Positions 44,140 through 54,650 of a stretch of 64,000 nucleotides of DNA are shown one piece after another. Origin of the DNA: Strobilurus pachycystidiatus (taxonomy: Eukaryota; Basidiomycota; Agaricomycetes; Agaricales; Physalacriaceae); NCBI GenBank assembly GCA_019915135.1, contig JAHLMK010000007.1, positions 1,612,001 to 1,676,000 of the forward strand. Reading direction: 5' to 3'. Under the pieces are notes generated by a model, which saw nothing but the letters and a program-made list of their open reading frames with translations, had not been told where the DNA came from and did no database searches. The position numbers were made by a program, and so were the translations under genes. Position 1 is the first letter of the stretch. Every line of letters starts with the position of its first letter.

Positions 44140-46271
44140 CTACTCAGAAGCCTGAAGATTGAGATCCAGCTCATCATCAACGAACGGCATCTTCTTCTTC
44201 AGCAGTTGGGCGGCTCCCTGCAGCACCTTCGTCATCGCAGGGAATTCATCCCTTGGGAGAAGAGGCGATGGGGATGCAAGTTCAAACCGAAACACATTGA
44301 CGCAAGACTTCCAGGGAAACTACACATGCGGGGTATAAGCGGGTGACAAGCAATAATCTCGGCGTGACTTACACAAAGAGTTGGGCATAGACGATTGTAA
44401 TCCTGATCCTCGAACGTTCGAGCAATCTCAACAACTTGCAGAGCAAAGGCCAAAGCGGACCGACGCGAGTGCTGCGATGTTGGCGCAAGGACCAAATGAA
44501 GGTCCATCAATATAGACAACGCCACCATCTCAGCTATCTTGAGCGCCCTGGCGTTGTTGCTAGCAAAATTCACAGCAGTCTGAAGCGCTCGCATCCTGAT
44601 GTGGGCCAAGTGCTGATGTATACACTCGATCTGAGTCCAATATGTGATATTCCATTGATCCATGCTGATGTCACCCAAGAAGATAGCCTAGTCAGAAGAA
44701 TGAGTGCATCACAGAGACCACATAACGCAACAGAAGTTGACCTGCCGCCGGGCCAAGAGCTGTTTACTCTGTCGATGATGAAACAATGACAGGGCCCGCG
44801 CTACCACACAGAAAGAATCAATGGCAATGTATGAGTAGAATTCCTGTTTCATGTCATCAGTTCCATATTACCAAAGACAAGCGAATAGGCGTACGGAAAT
44901 AGCGCCCAATTCGAGAAGGGCGCTTTCCGAGACAATCAAGGGAAGACGAAGGAGGAGATTCTGAGCAATGTCCATGAAGTAAAGTTGGCCCAGCACTCCA
45001 AGGGTCTCATCGGCGCGGAGCATTTCTGTACGGCCTGCATCCTTCTGTACGAGGTGCGCAAAAGACAGCATGCGGAGGTCATGTCGATGTGCTATGTGAG
45101 CGGCGCGTAGGAGGTATTCTCGACCTCGGTAGATATCCAGTTTGTTGAAATAGTACTTCGCCACAAGGAGTGTCACCTCCAAACGTGATAAGTGGAACGA
45201 CTATCGAAAGGCGCTCAGATACCCACCTGCAGGGCAACCGTAGGTTCCATGGACCGGGTATCGTCATTCAGGTAATCTATAGTGTTCTGTAGCTCAAAAG
45301 ACTCTGCAATGGGTCTGAAATAGCTGTCGTCTTCTTGGAGAAAATATCCCCATAGGTATGCAGCGTGTATGATGACGGGGTCTATGGCATCGGAATTGAT
45401 GTTACCAGAACGCAAGACAGTCAGTTTGTTGTCGACGAGGCAAAGGCCAAGGAGGGGTCGAAAATTGTAGATGATATCATGGCTAGAGAGTTGAGTACGA
45501 CAGTTGGTGACAGGGTGTGAAAGGTCACATACATCACACTTGCATCGAGGTCTTGGGAAAGTCGCATGCCCATTCGAGGTTTCACGAGGTGAGGCAGCCG
45601 AAAAGTATAGTTGTAGAGGTCCTCGGGCCCTGATGAGGCTGCACGCGCAGGTATCAGCCCACCCATATCTCGAAAGTCTCCGTTCGTGGAAGTCATGGTT
45701 TCATACACCCGTATTTGAGCCTCCAGCTTCTTGACACGATCCAGGAGATCCGAGTCCGACCTACTCTCATACTCACACTGATCCTCCATGCTTGCTACCT
45801 TACACGTCTGACAAGAGGGCCGAAATCCATCGCATTTCTGGGAGGATGTCAGATGATTTTAAAGTCGCGCGGAGTGGAATCAGTATATAAGCACTTTTTT
45901 CTTCCGTCTGGAGAAGGAGACGATCAGGATCATTGATCAGGATAGGCTCCGGATCGACGAGCGATGAAGGAACTGACCTGCAGGGCAAGCACGCGGCTCC
46001 CTTATCCAACAGGTTGTTTTTTGAAGGAGTGGGAAGAGCGACATAGACACACGGAGCGAATTTTCTCGCACGCGTGCACGAACCGCAGACGGGTTGTACA
46101 CCGTCACACTTCTACAAATTGTCTGGAGTTGTGGCAGCTATCGAAGGAGAGGCGGCAACCCACCACCTTCCGGGACCTATAGGCCAGTCGTCAGACGCTG
46201 GGACAAGAAGCAGTTGAGGTACGTGTCACTCACCTGCAAATTGTACAAGGCATTATGGGTGTCTTCAGCAT
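44140..46271 (-). CDS. dual Zn2Cys6 transcription factor, tandem copy A
   Basis: The N-terminus appears to hold two binuclear zinc clusters in a row. Exon 1 (MLKTPIMPCTIC) ends inside the first cluster. A 13-base microexon (46164-46176) supplies RSRKV, and the next exon gives KCDGVQPVCGSCTRARKFAP and CVYVALPTPSK. The second cluster starts ACLPCR, then a 13-base microexon (45895-45907), then KKCDGFRPSCQTCKVASMED and QCEY, followed by a short coiled coil, LLDRVKKLEAQIRVYE. The middle-homology region follows (DAIDPVIIHAAYLWGYFLQ, RGREYLLRAAHIAHRH, LAPTSQHSRRSAL) and the gene ends KMPFVDDELDLNLQASE. All splice donors around the second cluster are GT (GTCAGT, GTGCTT). It is a nuclear DNA-binding regulator with unknown targets, and the best-preserved copy of the array. 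Confidence 0.82.
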
Positions 46272-46588
46272 TCTTGATGACGAAGGCTGGGCAATCATGT
46301 AAACTTATATAGGAAGTACTGAGACTTATAACACGCGTATTACTCGCGTATTCCGATGCCCTCTAATGCGATGTCTTCGGATCGCTCGCGATTGGCGGTT
46401 TCTCCCCGCATTGCGCACGACTGACGGATTTACATAATATCACAGGACGCCGCCACTTTGCCACCACCGAAGGCGTTGTGTGGCGATCATGATTGGGGAC
46501 CTTGGTACAATTTAATCTAAAGTTGGTCAACTCTGTAACTTTTGCAACTACGTACTGTACATTGAAGCAGGCAATAAAATCAGTGAGA
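46272..46588. other. spacer between regulator copies A and B
   Basis: 317 bases without a gene: the upstream region of copy A and the downstream region of copy B. It partly resembles the 48693-49041 spacer (for example GCGATCATGAT near 46483 and 48824), as expected for tandem duplication. Confidence 0.5.
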
Positions 46589-48692
46589 CTAGACGTATTC
46601 ATTGATGGAGCCTCCACAACTGAGACCAAGGTCATCATCAATATAAGGCTTTTTCTTCTTCAGCAGTTGTGCGTTTCTCTGGAGCACCATCATCATAGCA
46701 AGGAAATCATCCCTTGGAAGAAGAGACGACGGAGATGCGAGTTCGAACCGAAACACGTTAATACAAGATCTCCATGGAAACTACACAAGCGGGGTATAAG
46801 CGGATGCTAAACGATACTCTCGACGTGACTCACACAGAGATTGGGGAATAGACGACTGTACTCCCGATCCTCGAAAGTTCGGGAAATCTCAACTACTCGC
46901 AGTGCAGAGACCAGAGCGGACTGACGCGAGTGCTGCGATGTTGGCGCAAGCACGAAGTGAAGGTCCAGCAATACAGACAACGTAAGCATTTCAGCTATCT
47001 TGAGCGCACTGGCATTGCCGCTAGCGATATTCCTAGCAGTTCGCACCCTAATGTGGGTCAGATGCTGATCTATACACTCAATTAGAGTCCAGTATGCGAC
47101 AGTCCATTGGTCCATGCTGATGTCACCCAGGAAGATGGCCTAGTCAGAAGAATCAGTGCGTTATAGAGAACACATAAACCGACAGAAGTTAACCTGCCGC
47201 CGGGCCAAGAGCTGTTTACTCTGCCAACGATAAAACATCGCCAGGGCCCGCGCTACAACACAAAAGGAATCAATGGCAAGGTATGGGTAGAATTCCTGTT
47301 ATGTGTTATCATATGTTACCAGAGACAGGCAGACAGACGTACGGAAATAGCGCCCATCTCGAAAAGAGCACTTTCTGGGACAACCAAGGGATGATTGCCA
47401 AGGAGGAGATTCTGATTTTGGGCAATGTCTACGAAGAAGAGTTGACCTAGTACTCCGATGGTCTCATCGGCACGGAGCATTTCTGTACGGCCTGCATCCT
47501 TTTGTACGAAGCGCGCAAAAGACAGCATGCGGAGGCCATAATGATGTCCGATGTGGACGGCGCGTAGGAGATACTCTCGCCCTCGGTAGGTATCCAATTT
47601 GTGGAAGTAGTACATTGCCACAAGCAACGTGCCCTTCGAACGGGATGAGTAAAATGGCTCGAAAGGCGCTCAGATACCCACTTGCAGGGCAACCGTGGGT
47701 TCCATGGACCGGGTGTTATCGTTCAAACAGTCTAGAGTGTTCTGTAGCTCGATCGACTCGGCAATAGGCCTGAAATAATTGTCGTTCTCTTGAAGAAAGT
47801 ATCCCCATAAATATGCAGCGTGTATGATGACGGGGTCTATGGCGTCGAAATCGATGTTCCCAGAACGCAAGGCAGTCAGTTTGTCTTCGACGAGGCAAAG
47901 GCCAAGCAGGGGGCGAAACTTGTAAATGACATCCTGGCTAGAGGGTTGAGTACGACAGGATGTGATAGGGTGCTAAAGACTACTTACATCACACTCGCAT
48001 CCAGGTCTTGAGAAAGTCGCATGCCCATCCGAGGTTCCACGAGGTGAGGCAGCCGAAAAGTATAGTTGTAGAGGTCCTCGGGCCTCGATGAGGCTGCACG
48101 CACAGGTACTAGCCTACCCATATCTCGAAAGTCTCCGTTCGTGGATGTTATGGTTTCATACGCCCGTATTTGAGCCTCCAGCTTCTTGATACGATCCAGG
48201 AGATCCGACCTACTCTGATACTCACACTCGCGTTCCATGCTTGCTGCTTTGCACGTCTGACAAGAGGGTCGAAGTCCATCGCATTTCTGAGAGGGTGTCA
48301 AATGTACACATGGTGTGCTGGCAAGAATGAACCTTTTTCTTTCGTCTGGAGAATGAGATTCCGATCAGTACTTATTGGGTCCGGATCGACGCGCACTGGA
48401 GGGACTCTCCTGCAGGGTAAGCACGCGGCTCCCTTATCCAGCAAGTCGTACTTCGAAGGAGTGGGAAGAGCGACATATTCACATGGAGAGGATTTTCTCA
48501 CACGCGTGCACGAGCCACAGATGGGTTGCACACCGTCACACTTCTAAGAATTGTCTCTAGTGGTGAAAGCTAAAGGAGTTGCCAACCCACCACCTTCCGG
48601 GACCTATAGACCGGTCGTCAAACGCTGGGACACGAACAGGAGCGTGTCACTCACCTGCAAGTGGAACAAGGCGTTATGGGTGTCGTCGGCAT
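46589..48692 (-). CDS. dual Zn2Cys6 transcription factor, tandem copy B (defective splice donor?)
   Basis: Same layout as copy A. The first cluster is MPTTPITPCSTC, a 13-base microexon at 48591-48603 (RSRKV), then KCDGVQPICGSCTRVRKSSP and CEY. The second cluster is ACLPCR, a microexon at 48333-48345, then KKCDGLRPSCQTCKAASMER and ECEY, then a coiled coil LLDRIKKLEAQIRAYE. The donor after CLPCR reads GAGAGT where copy A has GTCAGT, so the expected intron would have a GA end (48408-48409). The nearest GT lies 4 bases on and shifts the frame. The rest of the gene (AIDPVIIHAAYLWGYFLQ, LAPTSQHSRQSAL, tail GGSINEYV) is open. Either this intron uses a rare GA-AG splice, or the copy makes a truncated protein with one zinc cluster. 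Confidence 0.78.
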
Positions 48693-49041
48693 ATTTGATG
48701 ACGAAGGTTAAGCAATGTAACTTGATATACCATTGCTTTCTAATGCGATGTCAGATTGCTTACGACTGGCGGCTTCGCCGTGTGTGGTTTCAAACGACGC
48801 CACTTTGCCACCACCGAGGGCGTTGCGATCATGATCGGGAACATGGTTGAGTGTTTCCTGGCCTACTCGGAGCGCGAGTGCTCCCGAAGATACTCAAAGG
48901 GGACTCGTTTTCACTGACAGATGGCGGATGAGAGTAAAAGAGGCGATTTGTGAGTGGCCTTGCTTGTGGGTGACGTTATGTACTCTAGTCCGAAAGCAAA
49001 ACTTGAAGGGCGTCTACAAGTGTGATACGTTGAATTCAAGA
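48693..49041. other. spacer between regulator copies B and C
   Basis: 349 bases without a supported gene. It holds the presumed promoter of copy B and the 3' flank of copy C. Confidence 0.5.
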
Positions 49042-51173
49042 TCAAAGGAAACTACATGGAATTAGTCTTGTAGACCCGGAGCTGGGGATATCCAGCTCAC
49101 CATCGACATAGGGCATTGTCTTTTTGAGTAGCTGGGCACTTCTCTGGAGCACCCCCATCATCGTATGGAGGTTATCCATGGGAAGAAGAGGTGACGGAGA
49201 AGCGACTTCGAAACGGAATACTTTCACGCAAGACCTCCATGGAAACTACAAAAGTAGATGTGAGCGAATACCGCAAAATTTCCTGCTTGACTCACAGTGA
49301 GAGTAGGAACCAGACGAATATAATCCTTTTCCTCGAAAGTCCTAGTTATCTCAACAAGTCGTAAGGCAGACCTCAGGGCAGACTGGCGTGACTGGTGCGA
49401 CGTTGGCGCAAGCGCACAGTGAAGCTCTGTCAATACGGACAACGTCAGCATCTCGGCCATTTTGAGCGCCCTGGCATTGTTGCTATCGAAATCGAGTGTC
49501 TGAAGCGCCCGTGCCTTGATATGGGCCAAGTGCTGATGGACACGTTCAGTTTGAGTCCAATATGAGTGGGTCCATTGATCCGCGCTAGTGTCACCTAGAA
49601 CGACGTTATAGTAAGAGGCGTGACTGTGATATGAACCGCCTATGGACGAACAACAGCCAGCGCTCTGCCGGCGCTCTAGAAGCTTCTTGCACTCCCAATG
49701 GTACAGCATTGCCAGAGCGCGGGCCACTACACAGAAAGACTCCATGGCAAGGTACGGGTAGAAGTCCTAGTTCGTGTCATCCCGTGTCACCGGAAACGGA
49801 ACAGACAGCAGGACATACGGGAATAGCGCCCAACTCGAGATGAACACTTTCTGGGAAGATCAAGGGAAGCTCGAGGACGAGACTTTGCGTGAGGTCCATG
49901 TAAAGAAGCTGACTGAGTGCGCCGATGGTCTCGTCAGGTTGGAGCATCAGGGTACGACCCACATCCTTCCGTATGTATTGCGCCAGAGAGAGTGGGCGCA
50001 GGTCATGCCGATGTGAGATGTGGGTTGCCCGCAAGAGAAACTCGCGTCCTCGGTATATGTCCATCTTGGTAAAATAGTACTTCGCCACAAGATGTGTCCC
50101 CTACAGACGCGCCAGATGAGTAAATGACGCAAGAAGCGCTCAGATACCTACTTGGAGAGCAACCGTGGGTTCCATGGACCGAGTGGTATCATTCAAACAA
50201 TCTATAGTATTCTGCAGCTCGAACGACTCGGCAATAGGCCTGAAGTAATTGTTGCTTTCTTGGAAGAAGTATCCCCACAGATATGTCCCATGAATGATGA
50301 CGGGGTCTATGGCGTCGGAATTGATGTTTCCGGAGCGCAAGACAGACAGCTTGTCCTCCACGAGGCAGAGGCCAAGGCGGGCGCGAAAATTGTAGACGAT
50401 ACCTTGTCTGGATAGATGAATATTAGAGGGGGCAGCGAAGCGCCAGAGTACTTACATCACAGTTGAATCGAGGTCCTGGGATAGTTGCATGCCCATCGAA
50501 CGGTGTGCAACGCCGCGAGGCAGCAGAGAATCAGAGTTGGGCAAATAGACGGACCCAAATCCTGACGATATAGCCGCAGGTGCAGAGCTGATGGTCTTGT
50601 TTGCCGAAGTGGAGGACTCATACACGCTCAATCGAGCCTCCAACTCGCTGACCCGGTGCAAAAGAACCATCTTTGAAATAGGCGGAGAGCTGCTCTCGTA
50701 TTGACACTCGCTTTCCATCCTTGCTGTTTTACATGTGCGACAAGAAGGTCGACGTCCGTCGCATTTCTAAGGGGATGTCAGAAGGAACACACTGTGCGGG
50801 GGAATAATGAGCCTTTTTCTTGCGTCTGAAAGATTGTACGATCTCAGGATTGGCCTCGGATCGACGTATAACGGAAGGACTTGCCGGCAGGGTAGGCACG
50901 CGGCGCCCTTATACAACAAGTTGTCCTTGGATGGAGGAGGTAGAGCTGTGTAGACACATGGAGCAGGTTTGCGGGCACGGGTACACGACCCGCAGATGGG
51001 TTGCACGCCGTCGCATTTCTAAGAATGGAACCTATGAAGATGGAAGTCAAGGTAGGCGTACCGGCTTACCACCTTCCGAGTCCTATACAATAGATCGTCA
51101 GACGTTGAGGCGATAGCGGATTCAGCAGTACTGACCTGCAACTGGTACAAGGCGGTATGGGTGTGTTCGGCAT
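49042..51173 (-). CDS. dual Zn2Cys6 transcription factor, tandem copy C
   Basis: The first cluster is MPNTPIPPCTSC, a microexon at 51070-51082 (RTRKV), then KCDGVQPICGSCTRARKPAP and CVY. The second cluster is ACLPCR, a microexon at 50813-50825, then KKCDGRRPSCRTCKTARMES and ECQYESS. Both introns around the second microexon start with GC: GCAAGT, a known minor donor type, and GCTCAT, a poor match. The coiled coil (LLHRVSELEARLSVYE) is followed by the middle-homology region (NSDAIDPVIIHGTYLWGYFF, RGREFLLRATHISHRHD, LAPTSHQSRQSALRSALRLV). The tail differs from copies A and B, ending STRLIPCSFL. It is the most divergent of the four paralogs. The start was chosen by alignment of MPNTPIPPC with the other copies. 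Confidence 0.78.
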
Positions 51174-51482
51174 GTTTAAGGACGCAGAAACTTCAAGAAA
51201 GGCAGCGTAAGTTAAATAGCACTGTGTGCCGAGAGACTTGCGCAGGGTACTGAATGCGAGCCCCACCGCTTTCTAATATCGCGGTGGCGCTCGGGATTAC
51301 TCACCAGAAGTTTAAGATTTCCGGTTACTGCGGTCATTCGCTAAAGCGTCTCTGTGAGCCTGACATGGTCCAAGTCTTTCGTGATTGGGCGCTTGTGAGA
51401 GCATTAGACCTTATCCTGTATACGCTATTCAAATGAGACTGTCGTATTTCAACACAACCACGATGCAATTTGCGGATGGTAT
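51174..51482. other. intergenic region upstream of regulator copy C
   Basis: Open frames continue from the uS7m gene in this stretch, but the splice model for uS7m ends at 51483. No separate gene seen. Confidence 0.45.
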
Positions 51483-52209
51483 CTATCTGCGGTACGAACG
51501 AATCCGGTAGTTGACGTTTGCTCTGAAAAGACCAGTTAGACAAGGAAAGAAAGACAACGCGATGGGCGAACTTGTTTATCATAGCAGAGATATGCAGGTC
51601 CTCTCTGCGCTTCAACAGCTTGCTTTCTCCTCTGTGAATGTCTATGATCTCCCTCGCAAACCTCTCCCCGGCTTCCAGGGGCCCCGGGTGACCGCATTCC
51701 TCCAAAAGCCATTGAACGGCGGTCCGTAAACTACGTTTCTCGCTGAGAGGGATGGGTTTTATGATGCTCTTCAACGCGGTGGTGGCGACACGCTGGGTGC
51801 TGACGAGCGGTGCTATTGCGAGCAGACCGTCGCGGAAAATGGGGAGTGGCGGGGCCCGGGTCAGTGCGTGTATGTGCAGGAGGGTGCGCGAGACGATGCG
51901 GGCCGCCTTTTGCTTGTGGCCGTGTTCCATGAGCATGCCCGAGAAGAGGCGGAGAAGCGGGTCCTCGGCAGGCGGGATGTTCATAAAGGGCGACGTCGTC
52001 GGGCTGGACTGCTCCTGCCGCCGGGCGACTTCACTGGCAGCGTCGGGCTGGGTGGTCATGTTGAAGGCAATCTGGGATTTGATTGAGCTGGTGGGCGGCT
52101 TTGGCTCGCCGCCCTCAGACGTGCCCGCGACAGGGGCGGTGGACAGGGCACGGCATGCGCGGACAGGCAGGTGCACGCCACACAGCGACCTGCTAGCGCG
52201 GGCGAGCAT
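51483..52209 (-). CDS. RSM7: mitochondrial ribosomal protein uS7m
   Basis: A structural component of the mitochondrial small ribosomal subunit, at the 3' major domain of the rRNA. Two exons with a 49-base intron (51523-51571, GTTCGC to TTTCAG) give 225 residues. The N-terminus MLARASRSLCGVHLPVRACR is a mitochondrial presequence. The S7 core follows: FMNIPPAEDPLLRLFSGML (a lineage form of the S7 opening), HGHKQKAARIVSRTLLHIH, VSTQRVATTALKSIIKPIP, AVQWLLEECG, then KRREDLHISAMINKANVNYR across the intron and a short basic end, IRSYRR. The unspliced frame runs on for another 50 residues without S7 similarity, so the spliced form is preferred. It shares a 142-base divergent spacer with the DnaJ gene. 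Confidence 0.88.
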
Positions 52210-52351
52210 GAGTATTCTGAAAAGAGGAATAAAGGCCTGCCTTCGGCTCGCTCCGGCCGGCTGCCGGCACTCGGACCGGTGCTCCGACTCACATACGTGG
52301 AAGGCGCAATCAGCGGCGTGTCTATTTCCGGCTTGGGCACTGTCCACGACT
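52210..52351. promoter_or_regulatory. short divergent promoter region (uS7m / ER DnaJ)
   Basis: Only 142 bases separate the two start codons, so the promoters must overlap or be shared. No clear TATA box. Confidence 0.55.
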
Positions 52352-53991
52352 ATGTATTCGGTACTTGGCCTCATTCTTTTATTATGTTCAAGCTTAGCCT
52401 TGGCAGCGGATCTCTACAAAGTTCTCGACCGTGCGCGCCCCACTCGTTTCCAGATATCACAGTGACTGACCACGTCTATCCAGTGCACAAATCTGCCTCG
52501 GACAAGGACATACGGCATGCCTACAAAAAGCTGAGCAGGAAATACCACCCCGACAAGAACAAGGAGCCCGACGCGGAGGACCGCTTTGTCGAAATCGCGC
52601 ACGGTGAGCTACCCTGTCGCCGTTCTTGACGATTGGTGCTCATCCATGTAGCGTACGAGGTCCTGTCTGATCCAGAGGTACCACCGAGCGTTCCGTTTCT
52701 GTCTCCTTGCGCTCACACACAACCAGAAACGCCAGATATACGACCGCCATGGCGAGGTACGTCTCCACCCTCCACATACTGACCGTCAATAACATTCCAC
52801 CAGGAGGGCTTGAAGGCACACGAAGGCGGCCAAGGACACCACGCGAATCCATTTGACATGTTCTCCAGTTTCTTTGGTGGTGGTGGTGGTGGTCGTGCGT
52901 CATCTTCCATGCCCCCCTCGTTCGCGTCACCGAATCCATTCTGCTTTCAGATCCTGGACATCAAAATGTTAGACGCGGTCCTACATCAGTGACCGAATTC
53001 GAAGTAGATTTGGCCGATATGTATGTCGCGTTTCCTTTCTCTCATATCTATGTCTGACACATCCGCGCAGTTACAAGGGTGCTAGTATAGATGTCAGTCC
53101 ATCTGTCTGTTACATGGAAGAGATATTTACGCGTCTTGCAGTTCATGATCAAGAAAAAGATATTGTGCGACCACTGTAGAGGTTCTGGTGCCGCGTCCGA
53201 CGGCGACATCCATTCCTGTTCAGGTTGCGGCGGTGCCGGGGTGAAACTTGTCAAGCAGCAGGCATGCCCTTTTCATAGTCGCGTCGCGCTCTAGATACTC
53301 ATACTTTGATAGATCTTCCCTGGAATGTTTGCCCAGTCGCAGGTTACGTGTCCAGATTGCGGAGGGCGTGGAAAGGTTATTGCGCGTCCGTGCCCCCATT
53401 GCAATGGACAAAAGGTCCTGGATCATACGCCACACTACACTCTCGAAGTTACACCTGGGATGCCGGAGGGTCATGAGGTCAATTTCGAGGGTGAAGGAGA
53501 CGAGAATCCTGATTGGGAGGCTGGTGATGTTGTCCTTCGCGTAAGAAGCAGAAAGAGCAAAGGTGGATGGAGACGGAAGGAGACCAGCCTCTACTGGAGA
53601 GAGTCAATCAGTGTTGATGAGGTCCGTGATTTCCTCATATGCAAATGGAAGACGGGCTCACGCAATGTCGACATCGGTAGGCACTTCTTGGATTTGACAG
53701 GAACCTCACTCACTTGGACGGACATGTTGTACGACTAAAGCGCCAAGGGGTAACACAGCCGGGATTCGTAGAAGTAATCGAGGGTGAAGGGATGCCCCGA
53801 TTCGAAAACCATCATCTACATGGCGACCTGTACGTGGAGTACAATGTCGTTCTACCGACCGAGCTTGGCCCGCATATGCGGAAAAGTACGTCCCAATCGC
53901 GAGAATTCTCCCAGACGCTTAGCTGATACAATGTTACGCAGGGCTAACGGATGCATTCTATGGTTCTGGGTCAGGCCACGATGAGCTATGA
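52352..53991 (+). CDS. SCJ1: ER-resident type I DnaJ co-chaperone with HDEL signal
   Basis: Co-chaperone of BiP/Kar2 in the ER lumen. A signal peptide, MYSVLGLILLLCSSLALAA, leads into the J domain (DLYKVLD, then after an intron SASDKDIRHAYKKLSRKYHP with the HPD motif, and YEVLSDPEKRQIYDRHGEEG). A Gly-rich segment (FFGGGGGG) follows. The zinc-binding domain has four CxxC modules: CDHCRGSG, CSGCGGAG, CPDCGGRG and CPHCNGQK. The C-terminal substrate domain includes HYTLEVTPGMPEGHEVNFEG, VVLRVRS and PGFVEVIEGEGMPRFENHHL. The last codons give SGSGHDEL, a canonical HDEL retrieval signal, before TGA at 53989. The order and HDEL identify it as the Scj1 type. At least eight introns; exon limits around 52930-53090 and 53600-53720 are approximate. 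Confidence 0.92.
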
Positions 53992-54650
53992 GGGGTCTTA
54001 GAAGGCGACCCGCATCTGTATTTTAGCTAGCAAGATCTATCTTTATTCGATACCAACCATACGCATGGAGAACGAACAATAGCTAGTTCGTCTGCATGAC
54101 TCGTGCTGGTTGATTGGGTCTGATCCTTCCTCATTGAGCTCAGCGAGTATCATTGTGCTCGAACGGAGTAACGTAAAGCACGCTCTAGCTAATTGTTCTG
54201 TGATTACGTCCGTTACGGTAAAGGCACCGAAAATGCAGCTGCCTTTTGTCTTCACGCACCCGGTGCTCTCTATTGTTCTCGTCGCCATTGCTCGCATTTC
54301 AAAGGGCCATGGACGTACTAAAGCATTTGCCTCCGACTGTGATTTCCTTCTCGGCTTTTGCTTCCGTTAGATATCGCGCGAATTGCGACCACTGGTTGGT
54401 ATACGCTACGAGGACAGCAGCGCTGTTTAGAACTTGAACATCGTTCGTGCCCTCTTCGTGCCCTGCTGCTGGCTCCTCATGAATTCTCCAGGCTACGACC
54501 GTGGCAGCGACTCGGAAAGATTACAAACGACGACCGCTTCAGTGCACGACTTTCACGTCCGAGCCACTGCAAGCTGTTTTCGAGCCGAAACCGAAACGCT
54601 CTTACGCCAGGAAACCTCTACCTTGTGTACAGACTACCAGCAATCCTCCC
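53992..54650. other. intergenic region upstream of the AT-hook gene
   Basis: Open frames extend into 54430-54650, but no ATG frame joins the downstream exon better than the Met at 54651. I see no separate gene. Confidence 0.45.

Larger units (their letters stand above)
44140..51173 (-). repeat. tandem array of three regulator paralogs
   Basis: Three head-to-tail copies, each about 2.1 kb, separated by 317 and 349 bases. Intron positions and even intron sequences are alignable between copies, showing gene duplication followed by divergence. Confidence 0.8.
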
